DNA of 64,000 bases from Gadus chalcogrammus (lineage: Eukaryota > Chordata > Actinopteri > Gadiformes > Gadidae): positions 9,525,984 through 9,589,983 of the forward strand of contig NC_079414.1 in the NCBI RefSeq assembly GCF_026213295.1. Reading direction: 5' to 3'. Of the stretch, positions 1 to 10,329 are shown in pieces. Each line of letters begins with the position of its first letter. Positions within the stretch are counted from its first letter, which is position 1. Position numbers and translations under genes: made by a program. The notes beneath the pieces are model-generated. The model worked only from the letters and a program-made list of their open reading frames with translations, was not told where the DNA came from and ran no database searches.

Positions 1-490
1 GATTGTGCCATCGACCTACTTCCGGGCACTTCACCCCCCAAGGGACGCTTGTACTCCCTCTCTGCTCTCGAGCGAGAGTCCATGGAGGACTATATCCAGA
101 GTTCCCTAGCCGCAGGGATCATCCGACCCTCCTGGGCACCGGCTGGGGCCGGGTTCTTCTTCGTGGGCTCGAAGGACAAGTCCCTGAGACGATTATCGAG
201 GTCTGAACAACATCACGGTGAAGAACCGCTATCCCCTTCCACTACTCTCCTCCGCCTTTGAGCTGCTCGAGGGGGCAACGGTCTTCACCAAACTCGACCT
301 GAGGAATGCCTACCACCTGGTCCGCATCAGAGAGGGAGACGAGTGGAAGACGGCCTTCAACACCCCAACGGGGCATTACGAGTACCTCTTGATGCCCTTC
401 GGCTTGATTAACGCCCCGGCAGTCTTTCATGCGCTGGTCAACGACAGTCAGGAGCACACAGGGCCGACTTTTTACAGAGGGCTGTTTTAA
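1..490 (+). mobile_element. Ty3/Gypsy reverse transcriptase fragment (5' part of RT), plus strand
   Basis: Two overlapping plus-strand frames read as the N-terminal half of a Ty3/Gypsy RT. One has an acidic linker ([18 protein letters not shown]). The next has the palm motifs [17 protein letters not shown] and [14 protein letters not shown] frame change near 200 separates them, so the copy is broken. The catalytic YxDD box is absent on this strand, because the reading ends at about 490 where an opposite-strand element begins. It is a truncated retrotransposon remnant, not a host gene. Confidence 0.85.
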
Positions 491-1541
491 TAGCCTCAAA
501 CGACACCTGACATGGCTCCGACCACTGGACTGTATCTGGGGCCCTCTTACGGGTGAGGTCGGTCAAGGGGCTGGCCAGGTCGGAGAAGTGTGGTACAAAC
601 TGCCGGTAATACCCTGCCAGCCCCAAGAACCGCCTCACCTCTTTCTTGGTCCTGGGCCGAGGGGAGGCGGCGACCGCTGCGGTCTTCCCCCCCCCCCCCC
701 CCCCAGGTGGTATCCCAGTTATTGGATCTCCCCCCGCCCGATCACGCACTTCCTCGGGTTGGCCGTGAGCCCCGCCTCAGCGACTGAAGAACGGCCGCCA
801 CCTGCCGCATACGCTGCTCCCACGTTCCACTATAGATGACGATGTCATCAATGTAGGCAGCAGCATACGCGGCGTGGGGCCGTAACACCCAGTCCATCAG
901 CCGCTGAAATAGTGGCCGGGGCCCCGAGCAACCCGAACGGAAGCACCTTAAACTGGTAAAGACTGAGCGGAGAGGAGAAGGCCGTTTTTTCCCGGGCTGC
1001 TGGAGACAGCGGAGTCTGCCTGTAGCCCTTCGTGCAGTCCAGAGTCGTATAATAGATGGCCATGCCAAGCCGGTCCACAAGCTCGTCGATCCGAGGCATT
1101 GGGTAGGTGTCAAACCTTGACACTGCATTCACTCTACGGTAGTCTACACAGAACCGCACGGACCCGTCCGGCTTCCCCACAAGCACGACGGGACTGCACC
1201 AGTCACTGTGAGACTCCTCGACCACGGCCAACTCCAACATGGTTGCCAATTCGCGCCGCACCACATCTTGTTTGTGGACGGGCAGCTTGTAGGGGCGTGT
1301 CCGCACCGTTAACCCGGGCTGCGTCTCGATGTTGTGAGTAATTAGCGTGGTGCGACCGGGCTGGGGCGAAAAGACGTTGGCGAACCGGAGTTGCAGACCA
1401 GCAACGTCCCGCGCCTGACTCCCTGAGAGACCCTCGCCCTGACCGACCGGGGGGGTGGGGCCTGGGCTAATGACGTCCGGCCCAAGCTCTTCTCTCTCCA
1501 GTAACGTTTACGCAAATGCGACAGGGACCGCATCATTCCAC
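438..1541 (-). mobile_element. Ty3/Gypsy pol fragment (RT palm plus connection), minus strand, frameshifted
   Basis: Minus-strand frames read, in protein order, PTYHINHLKRWNDA-like polyprotein near 1508-1600, the RT entry region (VRRELATMLELAVVEES), the palm (FCVDYRRVNAVS, LDCTKGYRQTPL, LPFGLLGAP), the catalytic box YIDDIVIYS, and the connection/RNase H entry motif KKEVRRFLGLAGYYRQF. They lie in different frames, with a G/C homopolymer near 690-705, so the copy is non-functional. Its sequence differs clearly from the plus-strand copy at 1-490, so two unrelated Gypsy insertions face each other here. Confidence 0.85.
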
Positions 1542-2426
1542 CTCTTTAGGTGGTTGATGTGGTATGTTGGGAGTGGCCTCCCGGGGTCCCTCGCCGCGTC
1601 CGCTGGAGGTGAAGAGCTCCCGGAGCATGGCCCGATCGGCGGCCAAGGACTGGGCCAGTTCTGTAAGCACCTCGTTCTGCGCTTGGTGTATTTGACTTTG
1701 TCGCTCCGCCATCTGGGCCAGGTGCCCCGAGCAAGTTTCCCAATGGGGACTGGTCCATTTTCTTTGCCCTCGCCCCACATTGGGCTCCACTGTAATGGGT
1801 AATGAGCACGGGGAGACCAGTTTCGTTTGTCCGTTTATTGGGAGCTCTTTTATTCAATAAACCAAACTTAGGCTCCAAAACTATATTATAATGGTCGAGA
1901 TCCGTGCGCTTCCTGGTTCTGTCGATCCCAGTCTCTGGATCTCTCTCTCTGGTTCCTTCTCTCTCTTACTGAAACACAAAGCAGGCACATAAGTACACAT
2001 TCCCTGATTGGACCTGATTGCGGGCACCTGCTTGCAATCAGGTCCAATCCCCCCAGCCGATCCGGTGTGTTCCCAACCGTCCTCTACCTCCCCCTGCAGG
2101 CCAGACGTTGAACGTCCCCCCTCACACTCAGACCAAACAGATATGCCCATTGCCAATAGCACAGAAGAACATGGTTAATTAGTCAATATCAGATGTCTGT
2201 GTCCCGCCAAATTTCTTCAGCAGTTTTCATCTTGTAATTTCTTCAGCAGCTTTGTCTGCAGGTCCAGCATGGTGAGGGATCCGTTGTCCCTCTTCAGGGT
2301 TATGATGAAAAGGTAAGCTTGCCCAATATAGGCTCTATCCCCAAGCATTTTTTTTGATTTGCGCATCATGCACCTTGCAGGGTGCATGAGCGATGGGCTA
2401 ATGACATCCTGTTCTTTTGCTTTTGT
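1542..2426. other. Non-coding flank of the Gypsy copy, with a 15-bp-arm hairpin
   Basis: No believable gene. 1542-1880 has minus-strand open frames continuing the Gypsy copy, without recognisable domains. A perfect inverted repeat (arms 2007-2021 and 2034-2048, 12-nt loop) could be an LTR or transposon hairpin, but no LTR boundaries could be fixed. Confidence 0.4.
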
Positions 2427-2948
2427 TTACATTGTTTTGCATATTTGTACATGCACCTTGCCGGGTGCACCCACAAACATGTTGCGTAACCTCCCAGTCT
2501 CCTCCAAGATCCCTTGCAGAACTACAGAGTAGTAATTCTTCCTATTCAAGACCACACACCCCAATGGTGTGTGGTCTTTGTATTTCCATGTGGCATCCAT
2601 CAATGGCCCCTGATAATGTCTTGTATGCCACACTTTGGGTTGAAAGCAGCAGAGGAGTCCTCTCACAAATGGTAGACCAGCTGATAAAAGAGGGCACCAT
2701 GTTGCAAAAAGCACTTCCACAATACATCTATGGGCTGATGATTGTGGCATGTTAAATTTGTCTGACATTTCATGAGAACTATTCTGATTGCCCAAATACC
2801 AAAAAAAAAGTGCAACCTTTTGCCTTCGAGGAATTGCAGGAGGGCCTGTGTGCTCTTCATTTAGGCCCAGTTGCTTCAGCAGGTAAATAATGTCATCAAA
2901 CTGGGAGTGGGTAATGCGAAGATGTCTGTTAAATGTGTTTTCATCCAT
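2427..2948 (-). pseudogene. PIF/Harbinger (HARBI1-like) transposase remnant
   Basis: The minus strand encodes an N-terminal helix-turn-helix-like segment (FNRHLRITHSQFDDIIYLL) and FFWYLGNQNSSHEMSDKF, as in HARBI1-type transposases. The DDE region follows in another frame (SGAIDGCHMEIQRP, matching the family's GxIDGTHI catalytic segment). The two parts are out of frame and the C-terminal catalytic residues are not seen together, so this is a dead copy. A short GC-rich direct motif (TGCACCTTGC.GGGTGCA) occurs at about 2370 and 2451. Confidence 0.75.
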
Positions 2949-2994
2949 TTGAAATAGTATTTCCCACTCAGTACCAGTCTTGAGAATTTGCTGT

Positions 2995-4207
2995 GGGGGC
3001 TCTACAGTGCGCCCATTTCACTCGCATTTGCGAGTGAATATTTCGGCGTGCGAACGAGAAAAACAAAACAGGAGCACACGTGCGAGTGACTTCTCCACAG
3101 CGCACTATACTGTGCGTTCACACCAAACATCATATAGGATCCTATATGATGTGACGTCTATGGGCGAAACGATTCCATACAAAGCAGAGATTCCATTTGC
3201 AGCGCGACACTTTTGCCCGGCACGGGCGAGCGCGTTCACGTGGATTTCAGGTGGATTGAAATATTTAAACTTTGCCGCGACATTCGCGTGATGACAGCCA
3301 ATCAGCGTTCAACAGCGTGGCCACTGAGTGACGTACGTAACAGCCTTTCAATCAGTTTTCAACCGGCCAACCGTTCCCTGCAGTGCAGTCCGGGGTGAAC
3401 CGCAGCATGGAGGAGAAAGTGATTGCTGCCGTTTGCGACTCCCCGAGCTCTATATAGAATAGTATATAATGTAATATTATTGTATTGTATATACAATATC
3501 ACGGCCAAAAGCTCTGTGCTCCTCCGGATAGCCATAGCGCAGGGAGCGCTACGGGAGGGTTTAGCAGGGTTTGTTTACCTACGTTGCTATGGTTACCAGT
3601 CTTGTGTGTTCCAACGGTTTATTAGGTATCTAAATCGCTGTCTAATCAATACTTCATTCACTGCCTCTTCCGTGGTCATTACAATATTATGAATAGACTG
3701 CGTGGAGAAAGTTAATGCTGTTATGGTAGACGATAAAGTCTACAAAACAACCCCCAACTGGTTGAAGGATTTCGGGTGGCTAGTTTATGATGCTAAGAAC
3801 ATGAAAATGTTCTGTACATTTTGTAAGGAAGCCCCATCGGCAATGGCAGGCTCCTCTCTGTTTATAACGGGGAACCCTAATCTGAAACGCGATGCTGTGG
3901 TGAAATACATCGAGTCCACTAGGCATTCTCGCTGCCCGAGTTCTATATAAATCACACCCAGCCCAATAACCCTGGTACGGTGGAAGCCGAAATTGGTGCT
4001 GTTTTGTGTAGCCTGCATGTAATCTTGTCTATTTATTTGTCTTAATTTTGCTTTAGTAAGTGGGTTCTGTTGGTGTGTGCAATTTCTGCACGCTAATAAA
4101 TGTTCTAAACAAAAACCTATTGTGCCCCCATTTTTTTCCTGTGCTCCTAAATTTTTTAACTTAGGGGCACGAGTGCTCCTGAAAAAAAAAGTTAGCGTAG
4201 AGCCCTG
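2995..4207. mobile_element. hAT-type DNA transposon remnant with TTF-like zinc-finger ORF
   Basis: The ends read GGGGCTCTAC (left) and GTAGAGCCCTG (right), typical of hAT termini. Inside, a plus-strand ORF (3702-3950) resembles the N-terminal TTF-type zinc-finger region of hAT/ZMYM-related transposases (NWLKDFGWLVYDAKNMKMFC followed by CKEAP). No catalytic or dimerisation region follows, so it is an internally deleted copy. I could not find a clean 8-bp duplication. It contains a perfect 24-bp palindrome at 3128-3151. Confidence 0.5.
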
Positions 4208-4702
4208 CCTGTGGTGTAAGACATTTGGCAAGTATTGCTATTCTGAAAAGGAGAGTTTATGAGTTCCTGAATTACGGACAGAATTTTAAAAAAATGATAC
4301 AATAAATGCAGATGACATGCAGACAACTTTGAAGTCGGAATTGGTGATTCACTTTTCTCCTTTTATATATTTTTGCTTTATTATGAATAATATAAATTGC
4401 GGAATGTTTCTGTTAATAAAATAGGCATCTTAAGATAAAACAAAACAAAAATAGATGATAATAACAATCATACGAACCACAACACGTTCTCAACTACATG
4501 AAAACACTACAAGCAATGATTTGATGGGTTTGGATGCCATGAATGTACTTAGATAGAAAAATGAAGTCAAGTGTGTCACATTTTAATCTGGATATGAATA
4601 TTGTGGTATACTTTCGTTTTGTTTTTGGCAATTCCGACTTCAAAGTTGTATGCAAAACTATTCAGTAACTATGATCTTATGACACTTAGCATCACACACG
4701 CA

Positions 4703-4705
<3 letters not shown>

Positions 4706-4782
<77 letters not shown>
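4706..4782. repeat. (CA)n microsatellite
   Basis: About 38 CA units, uninterrupted. The surrounding 4210-5276 is AT-rich and shows no coding signal apart from the end of the lysozyme-like gene. A possible minus-strand poly(A) signal for that gene (AATAAA, plus-strand TTTATT) is at 4865-4870. Confidence 0.98.
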
Positions 4783-4784
<2 letters not shown>

Positions 4785-5276
4785 GAAGGTCGGAAAATAG
4801 TAGTCAGGTGCTAATGATGACATGCTAAAGCTGGTAAATCCGGCACAATGTCTTTCAAATGCAATTTATTCATTCAAACAATGACAGAGAAGGAGCCAAT
4901 GTAAGTTATTGACTACGTTAACCAAGGAATACTGTGAGCATGTTTTCCAGCCAGGTGTTTTTGTACATCCTTATCAAAACCAAAAAGTACCGCCGTTTTT
5001 TTTCTACATCAACAAATCACATGACGTTACATCCTACACGAAGAAGCTAGCGTGGGGATTTCCCAACATTGGGCTCAAGACAGACCGCTATTTTTGTTAT
5101 TCTGTAAATGTAGTAAATAGAAAGAAGCTGCAGTAGAATAGTTCTATAGTGCAGGTTTAACATTAAAATGATATAAAGTTATTAACATAAGACACAACCC
5201 AGACAGCAAAGAGACGTATGTAACAGAAGGGGATGCTGTCCTCTAGCGGCGATGAGGAGATCTTGCAGGCTGCCAT

Positions 5277-6968
5277 TTAAAGGTGACATGCTTTAAAGAA
5301 GTCATGGTGGTTAACGAGGCTCGAACACTTCCCCTGCTTCATACGCCGGCTATAAAATAAATAAGAATACGAGAAAAATAACAATTCTGATTACCCATTT
5401 TAATTTATGTCTCTTAAACAAAACGAATTGCTTGATTAAAAAAATATTAACTTTATTCCAAGAACATGTTTACAAAGGGTAGGAGGAGAATACTCACAGC
5501 CAGTTACCAGAGTGTAAGAAGCAAGCGACGTCATCGTAAATGTCTTCATCGGTGAAGGCTTGATGAGGAGAAGGGGGGGGGGGGGAGGTAGATAGGTTGT
5601 CATGGTAAAACCAGTCCTATAACTTTTAGCAAGTAGCCTTTGAATTGTGTTTGTTTCTGTATGTATATATTAGTATAATAATAATTACTGATATGATATC
5701 TTGTCTTACCCTGGCAGTTGGTCTGGCAGAGGTTCCAGGAGGGCTGGAGGTTTGAGTCGCAGTGAAACCTGTCATTCAGCTGGAACACCCCGTAGAACCG
5801 CTCACCTTGCTTGGGTTCGGGGCTTATGGTGGCTTCCTCCTCCTCCTCCTCCTCCTCCTCCTCTTCCTCCTCCTCCTCCTCCTCCTCCTCCTCCTCCTCC
5901 TCCTCCTCCTCCTCCTCCTCCTCCTCCTCCTCACTTTCATCTTCCACCTGCTCCTCTTCATCACTTTCATCTGCTTCCTCTTTATCATCGTCTGTAGCGT
6001 CAGCCTCGTCATCCTCGTCTTCCTCCTCGTCTGAAACTTTATCCTGGTCTCCCTCCTCTACCTCAGCCTCATCATTTCGGGACGCGTCTTCTTCGAGGGA
6101 ATTCTCCATCGCAGTCAAATTGAGGGGCTTCTCCGTCGTGGCTTCCATACGGTCTTCCCCGTCTCCCTCCCCTGCCATTCTCTTCCTCCTGGAACCGTGG
6201 GTGGTAGACCCCATAGGGGTCTTGGACGTCGTGGGGGACATGGTGGTGGTCATGGACACCGTGGTGCGGTTGGACACCCTGGTGTTGTTTGTGTTTGTGC
6301 CGCTTGTTGCTGTGTTGGTGGTGGGCATGGCGGCGTCGGAGACCGGGGTGGGCATGGGTTTGCGGGTTGTGGGGGTGGGGGTGGGGGTGGGGGCGGAAGT
6401 CGGACTTACAGGTTCAGGTTGGCTGATGAATTTCACCAAACCGGTTGTTAGGTTACTCCTCTTCTCCGCATCGCAAATCACTGCAGACAGAAAGACAGAC
6501 AGACAAACACAGGTACACAAACAGACAGGCCAACACAGGAAGAAAAACAGATAGAGAGACAGAGACAGACAGACATCAGACCTGCCCAGCATCTAAAAAA
6601 ATATCAGAATATCTGGATTGAACTTGAAACAACTGACTTACTGACCGACTGACTGACTGACTGAGAGTGTGACTGACTGTCTGACTTATTGACTCACTCA
6701 CTCACCCATGGATTCAACACCATGGGTGTTTTTCCCCGGACCTGTTGCCAAGGTAACAGGGGGTTGGTCCTGGGGAGCATGACCTTGTCTCACCTCTAGC
6801 CAGGATGAGGTTCGTGAACTTCTTCCATTGGGAGGGTAGGATCAGCGCCTCCTCCAGAGCCATCTTCATCTCACACCTGCTGATCCTCTTGGCCTCCGCT
6901 GCCTCACCGCACAGAAGCACCGCCACCACAACGGTCACCGCGGCCACCAGGAGTCCTGCCCGCTGCAT
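5277..6968 (-). CDS. Secreted C-type lysozyme/alpha-lactalbumin-like protein with a large mucin-like and acidic insert (359 aa)
   Basis: Exons on the minus strand: 6968-6794, 6480-5710, 5558-5498, 5349-5277; all introns GT...AG with matching phases (1,1,2), the four-exon plan of C-type lysozymes. Residues 1-26 are a signal peptide (LLVAAVTVVVAVLL core). All eight family cysteines are present: 32, 61, 299, 310, 314, 328, 344, 357; spacings C310-C314 and C314-C328 equal lysozyme's. GVFQLNDRFHC matches the beta-domain signature. The catalytic Glu (four residues after CxAK in lysozyme) is Arg66 and the catalytic Asp before YG is Phe287, so muramidase activity is unlikely. FTDEDIYDD (317-325) keeps all four Asp of the alpha-lactalbumin Ca2+ loop (319, 321, 324, 325). 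Residues about 79-282 are inserted: Thr/Pro-rich with N-glycosylation sequons, RRKR (156-159), then acidic to about 33 Glu. I do not recognise a named orthologue. The exon structure is my own reading. Confidence 0.85.
5834..5933. repeat. (TCC)n trinucleotide repeat, coding for poly-Glu on the minus strand
   Basis: About 33 near-perfect TCC units (GAG on the coding strand) inside exon 2 of the lysozyme-like gene. In-frame length change would only alter the poly-Glu tract. Confidence 0.95.
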
Positions 6969-6989
6969 TCCTTCACCCAGACGGACACT

Positions 6990-8200
6990 GATAACTCCTT
7001 AGCCAAAGCACACAGTTAAACCACACCCATAAACCAACTTGGTTTATCATACAATCTTACAGCAAAACCACTCTAAAAAAAACTGTTGGAATATCAACGA
7101 TACAGCATCAAAACTAAATTACACAACCTAATAGTGAAATCACCCCATTCAAAAAACTGTCAACACAATTAAAATACGTGTTTAACAACTTAACAAAGTC
7201 TAAATATTTTGTGACTACTTGAGTAGTTTTTTGGTTTTACTTGTTTTTAATTGTTTTACTCCCCTACACAATAATTACATTTGGGCAAAAAATATTCTGA
7301 AAATTATTATTTTATGTCAGAGCTTTCGATTTTTTGATTGCTGTCGGGATGTAAAGAGAATGGCAACATTCAAAAATAAAATACCTCTCTAGCTTTAAAA
7401 CAACTAAACTACACCATAAAAACAACGAAACAACATGGTTAAAGCAGCTTAAAAAGGCTTCACCTGTAAAACGGCTAAACTAACTAAATACCCTCGCCTA
7501 ATCAGACATGTAATACAATACAATGTTATCCTTCATTTGATACAATACTCTATTAAACAACATAATATACACAGTTAAAACCACGAAACAACACTGTTAA
7601 AATAACTAAAATGCATTATTAAAACAACTGAAGCCATTCAAACATCTTAATACACCAACAACTAAACTAAATCATAACAACAACTAAACTACACCATAAA
7701 AAACTTAAAAACTGCCAAATTTCTAAGTGACAATGTTAAAACAACAAAAGAAAGAAAGAATTGGAAAGAAGAGTGGATGACATAAAACAGATGTATTAAC
7801 ACATGAAACAAGTCCTTACTGTATATACTGGATTTTCTGTGGTGGTCTCTGTGCTAAGATCTTGTTCTTCTTTCTCGTTGTGACAATAAGAAGGGAAGGG
7901 TTCATACATATACCTGAGCTACACCTGCTCATGGCCAAACCAGTTTCTCCATTTCTGTCCATCCACTTCCTTCACGTCACACCATTGGAATTTACACAAA
8001 AGCGATTTCAAGCATTTGTATATCCCAAACTCCACATTGCAGTTAACAAGGTATGAAGATGGACACACAAACATCATGCAAACATTGAAATGGAAAGGCT
8101 TTCAGAGTTGGGGTGTTAGATATATAACAAAGTTATTCAGCATAGGATTATAATTTATATTGTTGGTAGTCAGGTTAGGTATGTCACAAAGGCAGGAGTG
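6990..8200. other. AT-rich upstream/intergenic region with degenerate tandem repeats
   Basis: No gene seen. 7050-7745 is a degenerate array of motifs like ACAACTAAACTACACCATAA. The first 60 bases upstream of the lysozyme-like start contain an AAACCACACCC motif (7019-7029), a Runt-type core on the minus strand. Its use as a promoter element is only a guess. Confidence 0.4.
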
Positions 8201-8256
8201 AATGTTTAATTTCCATTTTTTTTGTTATTATCTCTGAGAGTCAGAGCTTGTGATTC

Positions 8257-8291
8257 TGTGTGTGAGGGTGTGTGTGCGTGTGTGCGTGCGT

Positions 8292-8336
<45 letters not shown>
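8257..8336. repeat. Imperfect (GT)n microsatellite with GTGC interruptions
   Basis: GT tract with repeated GTGCGT interruptions grading into pure GT. Open frames over it on both strands are low-complexity artefacts. Confidence 0.95.
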
Positions 8337-8337
<1 letters not shown>

Positions 8338-8801
8338 TTCTGTGTCAAAAAGACATGACGGTATTGTAAAGAATCTGAATGAAAAGCTTTGCTTGTGCAT
8401 GTTATCAGGCCTGGTGATGTGCAATACATGTCCAAGACAAGTTGTCTTGGACATGTATGTTACTCTGAAGGTGATGAATGATCAGGGAACAGCTCCCTTG
8501 TGGAGACACAAAGTCACATTCATCTTGTTGAATGATTGACATTTATAAATAAAGACTCGGAAATACATGAACATGATAAAATAGTTTAGTCAGTAATGCC
8601 ACTGATGCTGGTAAGTCAGACCAAACCAAACAAGCAGGTTGAGCGGGTCACTCTCATCCACTAAATGCATCGTCACACATATTTTGATGTCTTACTTCCA
8701 AGGGACTTCCCATCAGTGCGTGCGTTCTATATTTAAGCAATAGATCACGACAGGCTGTGGTATAATGAGCACATGCCACTGACTGAAGTGATCTATTGCT
8801 T

Positions 8802-9266
8802 TTATACAACGGTTACTATTATGGCGAAACGAAAGTCATAGAAACACTACATTTAAAAAGAAACCAGGAAAGTCAAAATAGCCGTTTAATTAAAGAATAC
8901 AAAAAAGTAGTCCCTCCTGACTGCCGCTATGTATCGACGGTCGCTATGCAACGCACTTTAGCGTCCCTCCGAGAGAAGGCTCCGATAGAGCGGTTCGCCG
9001 GGAATTTATCCTATGGAGCAGGTCACTCGCCGTGTGCCTAAGCTTTCGGTAGTCTCTCCATCGCCTTGCTCACTCCCGGAGTAACAACATTTACACGCTC
9101 TCCATCATCCAACATATGTTTTACTTTGTAACTGTTTCTACTTCCAGGCGCGGAGTGATATGCAAACTTTCACAAAATGATCGGGCGTCATAGCAGTTAT
9201 GTATACGCTCATTATACAACAGTTGGGAACCAATCAGATCGCTGGATTTAGGTCCCCCGTTGTATA
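8802..9266. mobile_element. Possible MITE with short terminal inverted repeat TTATACAACGG
   Basis: An 11-bp sequence TTATACAACGG at 8802 recurs inverted at about 9256-9266. The interior repeats related motifs (TTATACAACAG near 9214) and a CG-rich hairpin follows at 9280-9330. No transposase and no clear duplication. Just upstream, arms at 8738-8748 and 8789-8799 form another inverted repeat, so this is a mosaic of short elements. Confidence 0.35.
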
Positions 9267-9375
9267 ATTCTATTTCGCGGAGGCAACCGTCCTCCGCTTC
9301 GCGTCGGACGGTTCACGCCTCCACGTCGTCCATTAATTCCTGATAATGGACACCTCGTCGGGCATTATCCCTTGC

Positions 9376-9748
9376 TTATACCACGGTCTGGGGGAATACT
9401 AGATTCTGATTGGCTGCTGGCCGGGTGTGCATTGACCCCTGATATACGGACGGGACACCTGCTAAGTAGTTCCAGTCAAATTGTCTGTTCAGCCTTCAAA
9501 ACGAGAGCTGGTAAATTGTGAAAAGGGCATTAAACTGTAATCAGAAAAAGCGGTTATATGCTATAGACCCTATAGTATCTCTACTATAGAGATACTATAT
9601 GCGATTCCCATTGAAACGGAGGGTGCGGTGATTCAGTCTTCAAAACAAGAGCTGGTAAATTGTGAGTAATGAATTAAACTGTATATCAGGAGTTAATGCA
9701 CACCCTGCAGCCAATCAGAATCGAGTATTCCCCCAGACTGTGGTATAA
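9376..9748. mobile_element. MITE with about 50-bp imperfect terminal inverted repeats
   Basis: The left end TTATACCACGGTCTGGGGGA and the right end (inverted TTATACCACAGTCTGGGGGA) continue as matched arms that include ATTCTGATTGGCTGC. Internally there is also a direct repeat of about 55 bp (around 9490 and 9635) and a short hairpin at 9572-9600. No coding capacity, so it is a non-autonomous element of unresolved superfamily. Confidence 0.65.
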
Positions 9749-10050
9749 ATGAATATAGTTGATATAAACTACATTTTCATCTTGGGTTTAAGACCATATT
9801 TTGATGTCACTGACCATGGAGGTGAAGCCCTTTCTAAATCGGAATGTCCCTTGGTTCTGATTCCTGGAACTGCTCTGCTCTCAGTCCTTTTGGTTTCCTT
9901 GTATCAACCCTTTAAATTATTTTTCTTTGCAGTCCCTCCACCTTAACTGAACGCCAGCTGTTCCTGGCCTCACTTGTGAGCGTCAAATGTTACACCCCAT
10001 ATCAACATAACCTCATCAATCATTCCTCGGTCCTCTTTATCTGGTCTTTG

Positions 10051-10260
10051 TTACATAGAATCAGAAGTGAATGGACGGTGAGTTGAAGACACAGTGTGGT
10101 TCTGCTGAGGGACCAGGGGGGCCTGCAGGCCGTAGTGGTGCTGGTAGCTGGTTTCAGGGGGCCTATGGGGGGCCTGGCTGTGCCGTTGGATCTCCAGGAG
10201 ACGCAGAACCTGGAGGTCATAGCTGCTCTTGTTGACCTCCTCCTGCTCCTCCTTCTCAGC
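10051..10260 (-). CDS. Unrecognised possible terminal coding exon
   Basis: On the minus strand a pyrimidine-rich stretch ending CCCATCAG precedes an open reading of 69 codons to TAA. It starts AEKEEQEEVNKSSYDLQVLR, followed by a His/Pro/Gln-rich tail. Composition looks coding (charged helix, then a polar tail) and the acceptor is good, but I found no upstream exon and recognise no family. It could be the last exon of an unseen minus-strand gene or a chance frame. Confidence 0.3.
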   Translation of the reverse strand, partial: AEKEEQEEVNKSSYDLQVLRLLEIQRHSQAPHRPPETSYQHHYGLQAPLVPQQNHTVSSTHRPFTSDSM

Positions 10261-10329
10261 CTGATGGGAGGAAGGCCTCAAGGCCTGGTCAGAGCTGCAG
10301 GGACGTTGAGACATCGACTTTACTGTGTA

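Noticed and set aside
5811..6554. 247-codon plus-strand Ser-rich frame opposite the lysozyme-like exon
   Set aside because: Antisense shadow of the GAG repeat and of exon 2. The minus strand has the signal peptide, cysteine pattern and matching splice phases.
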